Notes under the pieces: model-generated
Database searches by the model: none
What the model saw: only the letters and a program-made list of their open reading frames with translations
Told to the model about the DNA's origin: nothing
DNA from: Comamonas resistens
GTDB taxonomy: Bacteria; Pseudomonadota; Gammaproteobacteria; Burkholderiales; Burkholderiaceae_C
Direction of reading: 5' to 3'
DNA length: 64,000 nucleotides
Assembly (NCBI RefSeq): GCF_030064165.1
Contig: NZ_CP125947.1
Span: 2,914,001 to 2,978,000, forward strand
Made by a program: the position numbers and the translations under genes
In this document: piece after piece, positions 27,026 to 35,590 of the stretch
How the letters are laid out: each line of letters opens with the position of its first letter
How positions within the stretch are numbered: position 1 is the stretch's first letter

Positions 27026-27910
27026 ATGCCCCATATCTCTGACGACTTCTTGCCGACCACCGATCTGAGCAGCTTTCGCCTGGACCTGGTCGATCACATT
27101 GCCCATCTGGTGCTCAACCGCCCCGATGCCCTCAACACCCTGAACCCCAAGTTCTGGCAGGAGCTGGACCAGATACTGGACACGCTGCACCGCAGCGGCG
27201 AATCTCGCGCCCTGGTCATCAGCAGCACAGGCAAGCATTTCTGTGCCGGCATGGCGTTGGACACCTTTGCCGACCCGAACTTCGCCCCCAACGATCGCAC
27301 GCCCGAAGGGCGGGCCGCCATCATCGACACGCTGGCCCAGCTGCAGTCAACCTTCAACAAGCTCGAAGCCCTGCGCATGCCCGTGATCTGCGCCATACAG
27401 GGCGGCTGCGTGGGCGGCGGGCTCGATCTGGTGGCCACGGCCTGCATACGCTACGCCAGCCGCGAGGCATTTTTCTGCGTGCAGGAAATCAATATCGGCA
27501 TGACGGCCGATCTGGGCAGCCTGCAACGCCTGCCCAAGCTCATGCCTCTGGGCATCGTCAAGGAACTGGCTTATACAGGTCGGCGCATGGGCGCTCAGGA
27601 AGCCGCCAACTACGGCCTGGTCAACGCGGTCTACGAAACGCCCGAGGCCACGGTCACCGCGGCCCTGGCCTGTGCCCGCGAAATCGCGGCCAAGCCGCCC
27701 GTAGCCATCTGGGGCAGCAAGCAGGTCATCAACTACGCGCGCGACCACAGCGTGCAGGATTCGCTGCAGCAAATGGGCTGGGTGCAGAGCGGCATCTGGA
27801 GCAACCAGCATGTCATGGAAGCCGTAAGTGCCATGCAGGCCAAGCGCGCCGGCGATTTTCCGCCACTGGAGCCACTGCGCGCATGGAGAGTCTCAGATGA
27901 ATCTTCCTGA
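27026..27910 (+). CDS. Crotonase family protein, dienoyl-CoA isomerase-like
   Basis: 294 residues. Enoyl-CoA hydratase/isomerase fold: HLVLNRPDALNTLNPKFW, SSTGKHFCAGMALD (oxyanion loop 1), AIQGGCVGGGLDLVATACIRYAS (oxyanion loop 2) and FFCVQEINIGMTADLGSLQRLPKL. The last block, with Glu and Asp in the active site, resembles delta3,5-delta2,4-dienoyl-CoA isomerase (Ech1) more than classical enoyl-CoA hydratase. Probable role: fatty acid or aromatic-acid beta-oxidation. No beta-oxidation partners are adjacent. Confidence 0.85.
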   Translation: MPHISDDFLPTTDLSSFRLDLVDHIAHLVLNRPDALNTLNPKFWQELDQILDTLHRSGESRALVISSTGKHFCAGMALDTFADPNFAPNDRTPEGRAAIIDTLAQLQSTFNKLEALRMPVICAIQGGCVGGGLDLVATACIRYASREAFFCVQEINIGMTADLGSLQRLPKLMPLGIVKELAYTGRRMGAQEAANYGLVNAVYETPEATVTAALACAREIAAKPPVAIWGSKQVINYARDHSVQDSLQQMGWVQSGIWSNQHVMEAVSAMQAKRAGDFPPLEPLRAWRVSDESS

Positions 27911-27914
27911 TTTC

Positions 27915-27930
27915 ATAGCTTCCAGCGCTT
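27915..27930 (-). repeat. Dispersed intergenic element, copy 4
   Basis: Minus strand AAGCGC-N5-GCTAT, just past the crotonase stop. Confidence 0.45.
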
Positions 27931-28064
27931 GACCAGCAAGGGTTTGAAGCCAATTTCACTGAAACCCCTTCAAATCCGGACCAGCGCATCCACATGCTGC
28001 GCATGCGCTCCCGCTCGCCCTGCCCCGCTATCATGGACTCAGTCTTTCACTTCGCCTGAATACC

Positions 28065-29039
28065 ATGAGCATCACCCCCCAGCAGCTTCCCACCTATGAC
28101 GATGTTGTGGCTGCGGCCAAGCGCCTGCAGGGTGTGGCCCACCGCACGCCCGTGCTGACCAGCCGCACCATGGACGACCAGCTGGGCGCACGCCTGTTCT
28201 TCAAGTGCGAGAACCTGCAGCGCATCGGTGCTTTCAAATTTCGCGGCGCCTACAACGCCCTGTCCCAGTTCAGCCCCGAGCAGCGCGAGGGCGGTGCCCT
28301 GGCCTTCTCCTCGGGCAATCATGCCCAGGCCATTGCCCAGGCGGCCCAGTTGCTGGACATGCCGGCCCTGATCGTCATGCCCGAGGATGCGCCTGCCTCC
28401 AAGATGGCGGCCACACGCGGCTATGGTGCCCAGGTCGTCACCTACAACCGTTTCACCGAAGACCGCGAGGCCATCGCCCACAAGCTGGCGACCGAGCGCG
28501 GCATGACGCTGATCCCCCCCTACAACCACCGCGACGTGATTGCCGGCCAGGGCACGGCCGTCAAGGAACTGCTGGAAGAAGCCCCGGACCTTGACTACCT
28601 GTTTGTCTGCCTGGGCGGTGGCGGCCTGCTCTCTGGCAGCCTGCTGTCGGCCAACGCGCTGGCCCCCGACTGCAAGGTCATAGGCGTGGAGCCCGAAGCG
28701 GGCAACGACGTACAGCAATCGCTGCGCGCCGGTCATATCGTCAAGATAGCCACGCCCCACACCATCGCCGATGGCGCCCAGACCCAGGCGCCCGGCGATC
28801 TGACCTTTGCCATCATCGAGCAGCGCGTAAGCGAGGTCGTCACCGTCAGCGACGAGCAACTGGTCGAAGCCATGCGCTTTTATGCCGAGCGCATGAAGAT
28901 CGTGGTCGAGCCCACGGGCGCGCTCTCGCTGGCAGCAGCCATCCATGCCGGCCTGCCACTCAAAGGCAAGCGCGTTGGCATTGTGATCAGCGGCGGCAAT
29001 GTGGATTTACAGCTTTTTGCCAGCCTGCTGTCCGACTGA
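28065..29039 (+). CDS. Threonine/serine dehydratase-like PLP enzyme (catabolic or hydroxyaspartate ammonia-lyase)
   Basis: 324 residues, fold-type II PLP enzyme. RIGAFKFRGAYNAL holds the PLP lysine; SSGNHAQAIA contacts substrate; LGGGGLLSG binds the PLP phosphate; VVEPTGALSLAA and VISGGNVD complete the site. It lacks the C-terminal ACT domain of biosynthetic IlvA, so it is of the catabolic threonine dehydratase / serine racemase / threo-3-hydroxyaspartate ammonia-lyase type. Lies upstream of upp with an 111-base gap; no shared pathway is evident. Confidence 0.88.
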   Translation: MSITPQQLPTYDDVVAAAKRLQGVAHRTPVLTSRTMDDQLGARLFFKCENLQRIGAFKFRGAYNALSQFSPEQREGGALAFSSGNHAQAIAQAAQLLDMPALIVMPEDAPASKMAATRGYGAQVVTYNRFTEDREAIAHKLATERGMTLIPPYNHRDVIAGQGTAVKELLEEAPDLDYLFVCLGGGGLLSGSLLSANALAPDCKVIGVEPEAGNDVQQSLRAGHIVKIATPHTIADGAQTQAPGDLTFAIIEQRVSEVVTVSDEQLVEAMRFYAERMKIVVEPTGALSLAAAIHAGLPLKGKRVGIVISGGNVDLQLFASLLSD

Positions 29040-29150
29040 AGGCGAAAATAAGCGCTGCTGCGGAATGCTCCGCATCTCAAGCAATCCCTGTTTGCAGGCA
29101 GGCTGCAGCCACAAGCGCGCCTGCCGCTTTTCAACTCAAAGACCAAGAAC

Positions 29151-29783
29151 ATGAGCACTTTGCATTTGATCGACCACCCCCTGGTCCAGCACAAGCTGAC
29201 GCTGATGCGCCGCAAGGAAGCATCGACCAACAGCTTTCGCCGCATGCTGGGCGAGCTGTCCACGCTGATGGCCTATGAGCTGACACGCGACTTCCCGTTG
29301 CAGGACGTCGAGATCGAAACCCCCATGGAAAAGACCATGGGCAAGGTCATTGACGGCAAGAAGCTGGCTCTGGTCTCCATCCTGCGCGCCGGCAACGGCT
29401 TCCTGGACGGCATGCTCAACGTGGTGCCCGGCGCGCGCATCGGCCACATCGGCCTGTTCCGCGACCCCGAGACTCTCAAGCCCGTCGAGTACTACTACAA
29501 GATGCCCGAAAACATGGGTGAGCGCGACGTGATCGTGGTCGATCCCATGCTGGCCACCGGCAACTCGGCCGTGGCCGCCGTGCAGCAGCTCAAGGACAAG
29601 AGCGCTCCCAAGTCCATCAAGTTCATGTGCCTGCTGGCCGCCCCCGAAGGCGTGAAGACCATGCAGGCCGCCCACCCCGACGTCGACATCTACACCGCCG
29701 CCGTGGACCGTGAGCTGGACAGCCATGGCTATATCCTGCCCGGCCTGGGCGATGCCGGTGACCGCATCTTTGGCACCAAGTAA
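29151..29783 (+). CDS. upp: Uracil phosphoribosyltransferase
   Basis: 210 residues. Pyrimidine salvage: uracil + PRPP to UMP. Starts [54 protein letters not shown] loop [16 protein letters not shown]; the uracil-binding C-terminus [18 protein letters not shown]. Followed by a strong terminator. Confidence 0.97.
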   Translation: MSTLHLIDHPLVQHKLTLMRRKEASTNSFRRMLGELSTLMAYELTRDFPLQDVEIETPMEKTMGKVIDGKKLALVSILRAGNGFLDGMLNVVPGARIGHIGLFRDPETLKPVEYYYKMPENMGERDVIVVDPMLATGNSAVAAVQQLKDKSAPKSIKFMCLLAAPEGVKTMQAAHPDVDIYTAAVDRELDSHGYILPGLGDAGDRIFGTK

Positions 29784-29803
29784 GCACCCAACTCGTTCCC
29801 GAC

Positions 29804-29838
29804 AAAAAGCCCCATGGTTCATACCCTGGGGCTTTTTT
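29804..29838 (+). terminator. Rho-independent terminator after upp
   Basis: AAAAAGCCCCA (29804-29814) pairs with TGGGGCTTTTT (29827-29837), ending in a T6 run. Confidence 0.88.
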
Positions 29839-29869
29839 ATGCAAGAAACGCTTGAAGCGCTTACCAGTC

Positions 29870-29889
29870 AAGCGCCCAAAGCTATCAAA
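29870..29889 (+). repeat. Dispersed intergenic element, copy 5
   Basis: AAGCGC-N5-GCTATCAA, just after the upp terminator. Confidence 0.45.
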
Positions 29890-29999
29890 TCAGGAATTCC
29901 CCAATCCGGCGGCCTATGCAAAAGCCACCGGACTTGACCTTCAACCCTGCTTCAAGCTTAAGTTTGCGTCATGGCCTTGTCTCTTCAGGAATCCCTGCC

Positions 30000-30686
30000 A
30001 TGCCGCCACGCATTCTTCATGTCGTCACCAATGTTGCGCACTACACGGACCCTAGCCAGCCTACGGGACTGTGGCTGTCCGAACTCAGCCACGCCTGGGA
30101 TCTGTTTGCCGGGCAAGGCTATGTGCAAACCCTGGCCAGCCCGCAGGGCGGCGCTGCCCCGCTGGAGCCGCGCTCCCTCAAATGGCCGAATCTGGACGGC
30201 ACGGCCAGAGCCTGGCTGGCCGATGCCGGGCGCATGGATTTGCTCAGGCACACGGCCGCCGCAAACGACATCAGAGCCCAGGACTTCGACGCCATCTACT
30301 TCACCGGCGGCCATGCGGTGATGTGGGACTTTCCAGGCTCGCAGCCGCTGCAGCGCATCACCCGCGACATCTATGAGCACGGCGGCGTGGTCGCTGCCGT
30401 CTGCCACGGGTATTGCGGACTGCTGGAAACCCGGCTGAGCAACGGACAATGGCTGGTGCAGGGCCGCAGGTTGACGGGCTTTTCCTGGCGGGAGGAAATG
30501 CTGGCGGGCGTGGCCCGCAAAGTACCTTATGACGCCGAGGCCCGCATGCGCGAGCGCGGCGCCCTGTATGAAAAAGCCTGGCTGCCGTTTGTGTCCAAGG
30601 TGGTGGTCGACGGGCGCCTGATCACCGGCCAGAACCCGCAATCTGCCAGGGCCACGGCTCAGGCCGTGGTGCAGCAACTGGGCTAA
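30000..30686 (+). CDS. DJ-1/PfpI family glutamine amidotransferase-like protein
   Basis: 228 residues from ATG 30000 (MPPRILHVVTNVAHY). Flavodoxin-like DJ-1/PfpI fold: GLWLSELSHAWDLF, FDAIYFTGGHAVMWDF and the nucleophile elbow VAAVCHGYCGL with the reactive Cys in AVCHG. The family includes chaperone/glyoxalase-like and protease-like enzymes. The start matches homologues that begin right at the first beta strand; a 28-residue extension was dropped. It converges with the MerR gene, the stops overlapping by 4 bases. Confidence 0.88.
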   Translation: MPPRILHVVTNVAHYTDPSQPTGLWLSELSHAWDLFAGQGYVQTLASPQGGAAPLEPRSLKWPNLDGTARAWLADAGRMDLLRHTAAANDIRAQDFDAIYFTGGHAVMWDFPGSQPLQRITRDIYEHGGVVAAVCHGYCGLLETRLSNGQWLVQGRRLTGFSWREEMLAGVARKVPYDAEARMRERGALYEKAWLPFVSKVVVDGRLITGQNPQSARATAQAVVQQLG

Positions 30687-31120
30687 TCCGCAGCCTCGCC
30701 AGACTTTTTCTTGCGGCCGGGCAGCTGCATCTGCGCAATCACACGTCTGGCATTGCCCGCGCAGTCCAGGCCCTGAGGCCTGGCCTCTATCTGCACCATC
30801 AGCGCCTGCAGTTCCGCCCGGTTTCGTGTGAGCTGCGCCAGCAGCTGATCAATGCTGGCCACTTTCTGTCGGAGAGTGCCCAGCAGCTCATCATGCCGCC
30901 ACTGCGACAGATTGCCGGGCAGCAACTGACGCAACTCCTCCAGGCTGAAGCCGGCTTGCTGTGCCGTGGCGATCAGCCCCAGAGTCACCACGGCCTCTTC
31001 GGGATAACTGCGGTAGCCATTGGCCTGGCGCTGCGGCGGCCGCAGCAGACCGATGCGCTCATAAAAGCGGATACGCGATGCGGCAAGACCGGTGCGCTGG
31101 GCCAGTTCTCCAATTTTCAT
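30683..31120 (-). CDS. MerR family transcriptional regulator
   Basis: 145 residues. MKIGELAQRTGLAASRIRFYERIGLLRPPQRQANGYRSYPEEAV is the N-terminal MerR winged HTH, followed by LGLIATAQQAGFSLEELRQLLP and a long dimerisation helix. It has no Cys cluster, so it is not a metal or SoxR-type sensor. It is divergent from the NAD-dependent oxidoreductase, with a classic 19-bp-spaced promoter/operator between them (31158-31188). Confidence 0.92.
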   Translation of the reverse strand: MKIGELAQRTGLAASRIRFYERIGLLRPPQRQANGYRSYPEEAVVTLGLIATAQQAGFSLEELRQLLPGNLSQWRHDELLGTLRQKVASIDQLLAQLTRNRAELQALMVQIEARPQGLDCAGNARRVIAQMQLPGRKKKSGEAAD

Positions 31121-31157
31121 CAGCGTATTTTCTGTGAATCCTCCGAGCTTGAAACGC

Positions 31158-31188
31158 TTGACCTTGAACCAAGGTTCAAACTTAGGCT
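31158..31188 (+). promoter_or_regulatory. MerR-type promoter with operator in a 19-bp spacer
   Basis: -35 TTGACC (31158-31163), 19-base spacer, -10 TAGGCT (31183-31188). The spacer holds the palindrome TTGAACC-AA-GGTTCAA (31164-31179). The overlong spacer is the hallmark of MerR-controlled promoters; it drives the oxidoreductase at 31231. Confidence 0.8.
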
Positions 31189-31230
31189 AGTGGGCATCGC
31201 AATGAATATCGCAGTCAAGGAATACCAACC

Positions 31231-32178
31231 ATGCAAACCATTCTGGGCGCCAACGGCCAGATCGCCATCGAGCTGGCGCGCGAACTGCAGCGCAGTCGGC
31301 CCGGGCCATTGAAGCTGGTCAGCCGCAATCCTCGCCTCGTGCACGAAAGCAATCTGCTGCAAGCGGCCAACCTGCTCGATGCCGAGCAAACCCGACAGGC
31401 CGTGCAAGGCAGCCACATCGTCTATTTCACCGCCGGCTTGCCGCCGGATACCGAGCTGTGGGAACGGCAGTTCCCCACCATGCTGCGCAATGCGCTGGCG
31501 GCCAGCCGCGCCGCGGGTGCCCGCTTTGTCTATTTCGACAACACCTATATGTATCCGCAGGATGAACGCCTGCAGACCGAGACCACGGCTTTTGCCCCTG
31601 TGGGCCGCAAAGGCCAGGTGCGCGCTGCCATGGCCCAGATGGTGCTCTCGGAAATGACGCGCGGCGAGATTCCCGTGCTGATTGCCCGGGCGCCCGAGTT
31701 CTATGGTCCGGCCCAGACGCAGAGCATTACCAACACCCTGGTGATCGACCGGCTCAAGGCTGGCAAGACGCCGCTGGCCCCCGTGCGTGACGACCGGCTG
31801 CGCACCCTGATTTGGACGCCCGATGCCAGCCGGGCCCTGGCGCTGCTGGGCAATACGCCCGAGGCCTACGGCCAGACCTGGCATCTGCCCTGCGACGATG
31901 ATCGCCCCACCTACCGGCAGCTGATTCAGTGGGCCGGCCAGAGCTTTGGCCGCGCCTCCACTTCTTCGCGCCATCACGTGCTGTCCCGCTGGGCGCTGAA
32001 CGCCGCGGGCCTGATCTCCAGGCCCGTGGCCGAGCTGCGGGAGCTGCTGCCCCGCTATGCCCATGACAATCTATTTGACTCCAGCAAGTTCAAACAAGCT
32101 TTTCCGGAGTTTGCCGTGACCCGCTATCAGCAGGGGCTGGCGCTAATTGCCGAGGAATTTCAACAAAATCAGCCCTGA
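31231..32178 (+). CDS. NAD-dependent epimerase/dehydratase family protein
   Basis: 315 residues, extended SDR fold. It begins MQTILGANGQIAIELARELQ (Rossmann glycine motif), with FVYFDNTYMYP (equivalent of the catalytic Tyr region), LIARAPEFYGP and a C-terminal substrate lobe. Homologues are annotated as NAD-dependent epimerase or as NmrA-like oxidoreductases; the substrate is unknown. Controlled by the divergent MerR protein through the promoter at 31158-31188. Confidence 0.85.
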   Translation: MQTILGANGQIAIELARELQRSRPGPLKLVSRNPRLVHESNLLQAANLLDAEQTRQAVQGSHIVYFTAGLPPDTELWERQFPTMLRNALAASRAAGARFVYFDNTYMYPQDERLQTETTAFAPVGRKGQVRAAMAQMVLSEMTRGEIPVLIARAPEFYGPAQTQSITNTLVIDRLKAGKTPLAPVRDDRLRTLIWTPDASRALALLGNTPEAYGQTWHLPCDDDRPTYRQLIQWAGQSFGRASTSSRHHVLSRWALNAAGLISRPVAELRELLPRYAHDNLFDSSKFKQAFPEFAVTRYQQGLALIAEEFQQNQP

Positions 32179-32191
32179 ATCCTTACCCATC

Positions 32192-32212
32192 ATGCGCCAG
32201 CAGCTATTAAAA
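32192..32212 (+). repeat. Dispersed intergenic element, copy 6
   Basis: ATGCGC-N5-GCTATTAAAA, between the oxidoreductase and the TPR-like gene. Confidence 0.4.
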
Positions 32213-32232
32213 AATCACTCCTATTTGAGGAT

Positions 32233-34113
32233 TTACCAGCTCAGCGCCTGAGCCAATTGCTCGGCTCGGGTTTCCTCACGCGGCGTGGTCACGGAGGCTC
32301 GAAGGATGGAGCGGCTTGTACCCTGGTCGACCATCCAGAAGATCACGCGCTTGACGGGGGCCACGCCCGGCTTGGGCTCCTGCGGACTGACTTCAAACGT
32401 CCACTGACGGCCTTCAGGCTTGCGCTCCTTGCTGCGCACCTGCGGGGCAAAGCCGCGCTTTTTCAAAGTGCCCACCTTGAGGTGGAACTGCTTTTCCAGC
32501 GCCGTGCGCAGCAGCTTTTCCTGCGCCGCATCGGAGTCGGGAATCTTCAGCCCCGTGGTCAGACCCAGTTGCTGCTCGGTCATCAGATCGCGGTACATCA
32601 TGCGCTGCGAATCCCGCGGCTCCTGCAGATGAAAGCCTGCTGCACGCATGGGCAGCACCATGCCTGTGCGGCGGTTTTCAAGCTCGGCCACTTGCGGGTT
32701 CCGGGCCTGGCCCCAGATGTTCTGCAGCCCACCGGCATTGCGCAGGTACTGGCGCATCAGCCGCGCAGCGTCGGCCTCGCGGCCCTGCAGCGCCGCCAGC
32801 TCGGCCCCGTATTGCTGGGCCTGGTCCACGAGCTCGGACTCCAGCCTGAACAGGCTGACATAGGGCCAGGCCTTGAGTGCCTGCTCCAGATAGCGGCTGG
32901 CCTCGGCCTGCTGACCGGCCTTGAAGGCCGAGATGCCCGCCACCGTATTCAGGCGCGCCAGCTCGGCTGGATATTGGGCATCCGCCAGGGCTGCGCGGGC
33001 CAGTTGGCCGGCCTTGGGCCAGTCTTCATCGGCTTGCCAGGCACTGGTCACCTCGCGCTCCTGGCGCGGCAGTTGCGGCGGCAACTCGGGCGCTTTGGGC
33101 CATTGGATGGCCTGCCAGAGCTGGGGCAGTTGCTGCAGCGCGGTATCACGCTCGCTATCCGACTGCTCTGCCCCCAGACTCAGGCTCCAGTTGCCGCGCA
33201 GCAGGGCCCAGTCCAGATGCAGGACATCTGGCCGTTCCTCTCTTTTCTCACGGCCGGCCTGCTGGCTTTGCACGGCATCGGCAAACGGCAGCGCGGGCAG
33301 TTTGATTGATGGCTCGGGCACCTGTTCTCTGGCAAAAATGTCCTGCCTGTCCCGTAGCCATTGCTGTTTGGCCGGCGCATCCATGTCTGTTACCCGCTCT
33401 TCATAGCCGAGCCGAATGCGGGCCAGCAGGCGGCGGCCATCGGGCTTCAGATAGAGATATTCGAGATGGGCGATGTCCTTGCGATCCTTGGCGGGTTCCA
33501 GCTGAAACAGAACCCAGCGCCCCTGCACCAGCGGCACGCTGAACTGCGCCGCCTGATAGTGCAGCTGGTTGCGCGCCGTATCCCATTGCCACAGTGGCGC
33601 AAAAGGCTTGGACTCCTGCTTCAACGCCTGCAGATAACGCGTCAATGCACTCTTGTCATCGGCCATCATGGCAGCCGCCAGGCCGCGCTGGATCAGCGCC
33701 TGCATCTGGCCGTTCACCGGGTCATAACCGTCTGTCGCGGCCAATGCCATCATCTGATCGGTCTGCGCCACGGCCTGCGCATACAGCCCCTGCTGATAGA
33801 GCAAGGCATAGAGCAGATCGGAGGCATCCAGCTGCTCATAGGGATTGCCGCGTGGCAGTGTCATCTCCAGCAGCTTGCGTGCCTGGGCAATGGCATCGTC
33901 CCAACGCTTGGCCTGGGCGGCCTCGACGATGGCTCGGCGCTGCTTGAAAAAAGGCGAATCCTGCTCGGCAGGCTGCTGCGCCTGCCTGGTCGACTCGGCC
34001 GCGTGCAATATTGGCGGCAGGGCCAGCAGCGCGGTCAGGGCAAAAACGGACAGCGAGGCCGACAAGGAAGTGGGCAAGGAAACAAGCGCAGGAATGCGGG
34101 GCAAAAAATACAT
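32233..34113 (-). CDS. Large exported TPR-like protein, unknown function
   Basis: 626 residues from ATG 34113; a longer frame from 34185 runs through the yebC-paralogue terminator and is less likely. A signal peptide (LSASLSVFALTALLALPPILHA) is followed by helical repeats of the tetratricopeptide type (KRWDDAIAQARKLLEM, QGLYAQAVAQTDQMM, AGQQAEASRYLEQALKAWP). The C-terminal 150 residues form a distinct domain (LLRTALEKQFHLKVGTLKKRGFAP; RVIFWMVDQGTSRSILRA). No specific family was recognised. Periplasmic; possibly an envelope assembly factor. Confidence 0.7.
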   Translation of the reverse strand: MYFLPRIPALVSLPTSLSASLSVFALTALLALPPILHAAESTRQAQQPAEQDSPFFKQRRAIVEAAQAKRWDDAIAQARKLLEMTLPRGNPYEQLDASDLLYALLYQQGLYAQAVAQTDQMMALAATDGYDPVNGQMQALIQRGLAAAMMADDKSALTRYLQALKQESKPFAPLWQWDTARNQLHYQAAQFSVPLVQGRWVLFQLEPAKDRKDIAHLEYLYLKPDGRRLLARIRLGYEERVTDMDAPAKQQWLRDRQDIFAREQVPEPSIKLPALPFADAVQSQQAGREKREERPDVLHLDWALLRGNWSLSLGAEQSDSERDTALQQLPQLWQAIQWPKAPELPPQLPRQEREVTSAWQADEDWPKAGQLARAALADAQYPAELARLNTVAGISAFKAGQQAEASRYLEQALKAWPYVSLFRLESELVDQAQQYGAELAALQGREADAARLMRQYLRNAGGLQNIWGQARNPQVAELENRRTGMVLPMRAAGFHLQEPRDSQRMMYRDLMTEQQLGLTTGLKIPDSDAAQEKLLRTALEKQFHLKVGTLKKRGFAPQVRSKERKPEGRQWTFEVSPQEPKPGVAPVKRVIFWMVDQGTSRSILRASVTTPREETRAEQLAQALSW

Positions 34114-34183
34114 GAAGACAATCAACAAGGCAGTTCCGTAGCCTTGCAGTATAGAAAGCCGCAGCCCGCCCATTGATCTGGAC

Positions 34184-34215
34184 AAAAAAAGAGCGGCCCC
34201 AGGCCGCCCTCTTTG
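34184..34215 (-). terminator. Terminator of the yebC paralogue
   Basis: Minus strand: AGAGGGCGGCC-TGG-GGCCGCTCT followed by T7, directly downstream of the stop at 34234. Confidence 0.7.
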
Positions 34216-34233
34216 GAAAATAGAGAGACTATT

Positions 34234-34938
34234 TCAGTCCACCAGACCGGCGTAGACATGCTGCACGTCGTCGTCGTTTTCCAGGCCGGCCAGAAAGTCC
34301 TGCACTTCTTCCTGCTGCTCGGCGGACAGGCTGGACATGCTGATGGGGTTCTTGGCCTTGTAGCCCAGCTTGGCCGACAGCACCTTGATGCCATGAGCGG
34401 GCAGAGCCTTGCTCACCAAGTCCAGATCGGTGGACTCGGTGATGAACAGCGTCACGCCTTCGTCATCAGCAGGCTCGAAGTCCTGGGCACCGGCTTCGAT
34501 GGCGGCCATTTCCACGTCGGCGCCGTTTTCGGGTTCGCCTTCGATCATGCCCACATGGTCAAAGTCCCATGCCACGGCGCTCATCTGGCCCTTGCGGAAG
34601 CACACGCGCATATTGGGGGCCGTACGGTTGGGGTTGTCGGTCAGGCACTCGACCATCACGGGCACGCGGTGGGGGGCGTAGCCCTCGAACAGCACGCTGG
34701 AGTAGTTCACGGCGTCGGCGCCAGCGCCCGAGCCCTTCTTGATGGCGCGATCCAGCGTGTCCTTGGGCATGGAGGCCTTGCGGGCTGCTTCCACCGCCAT
34801 GCGCAGGCGCGAGTTGGCAGCGGGGTCGCCGCCGCCCAGACGGGCGGCGACCATGATTTCCTTGACCAGCTTGCCAAACAGCTTGCCCTTGGCATCAGCG
34901 ACCAGCGCCTTGCCCTTTGCTTTCCATTGCGCGCCCAT
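34234..34938 (-). CDS. Second YebC/PmpR family protein (YeeN-like)
   Basis: 234 residues from ATG 34938 ([15 protein letters not shown]); a 17-residue extension was rejected. YebC fold: [50 protein letters not shown], then [25 protein letters not shown]. The N-terminus lacks the GHSKWANI tag of canonical YebC, and the protein is shorter in the first loop. It is a divergent paralogue of the protein at 22728-23447 and may act on different stall sequences or promoters. Confidence 0.9.
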   Translation of the reverse strand: MGAQWKAKGKALVADAKGKLFGKLVKEIMVAARLGGGDPAANSRLRMAVEAARKASMPKDTLDRAIKKGSGAGADAVNYSSVLFEGYAPHRVPVMVECLTDNPNRTAPNMRVCFRKGQMSAVAWDFDHVGMIEGEPENGADVEMAAIEAGAQDFEPADDEGVTLFITESTDLDLVSKALPAHGIKVLSAKLGYKAKNPISMSSLSAEQQEEVQDFLAGLENDDDVQHVYAGLVD

Positions 34939-35242
34939 GGGTGCGATTCCTTGTTGATTTGGTGGGGGATGGACGCACAGCGCACCCATCCGCAGAAAAA
35001 CTCGAACCGCAATTTATACACCCGCCAAGCCGCCAAGGTTGGCCTGTTGCCAAGTTCTTGACATGGCTTCATGCCAAAGCCGGCCGATACGCCTCCTCGC
35101 ACCCGCTCAACCCAGCAGATTTTTGGAGCGAAGAAGATTCAGATGGATCCAGGGTAGAACGGTCGCCACCAGGCCTGCCAGCGCCAGCAGCCAGGAGTCG
35201 AGGTTCAGCTACGCAGCCGCGCTGGAGATCGTAGACAAGCTC

Positions 35243-35590
35243 TTAGGCCGCCCAGAACCAGGCACATAGCGCGGCCAGGGTTGCGGCCGGTGCAGCCACT
35301 GCCACCACCCTGGGCATGACAGCAAGTCCTGCCACTGTGAGCAAGGCTCCGGCGGACAAGTGGCCCAGCCAGGCCACCATGCCGACCTGGCCGCCCCAGG
35401 CCTGCACGCAAGGGCCGGCGGCAGTTGCCAACAGCAACACACCACCAGCGCGCAACATTCGACAGCGCCAGGGTGTCAAGTCCAAGCGGCAGTCCAGTGC
35501 TCCATGGTGGCGCTCCATGGCCAGCGCGAGGGTCGCCATTCCAGCAAAAGCCAGGGCCCAGGCCAGCAGCGATGCCATCAAGGTCGTCAT
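35243..35590 (-). CDS. DUF3325 membrane protein of the iron-uptake operon
   Basis: 115 residues with three to four predicted helices (LMASLLAWALAFAGMATLALA; RAGGVLLLATAAGPCV; GALLTVAGLAVMPRVVAVAA). Matches the DUF3325 pattern, a small inner-membrane protein usually found last in PepSY/DUF3649 iron operons. The ATG at 35590 overlaps the PepSY stop by 4 bases (ATGA), so it is co-translated. Function unknown. Confidence 0.8.
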   Translation of the reverse strand: MTTLMASLLAWALAFAGMATLALAMERHHGALDCRLDLTPWRCRMLRAGGVLLLATAAGPCVQAWGGQVGMVAWLGHLSAGALLTVAGLAVMPRVVAVAAPAATLAALCAWFWAA

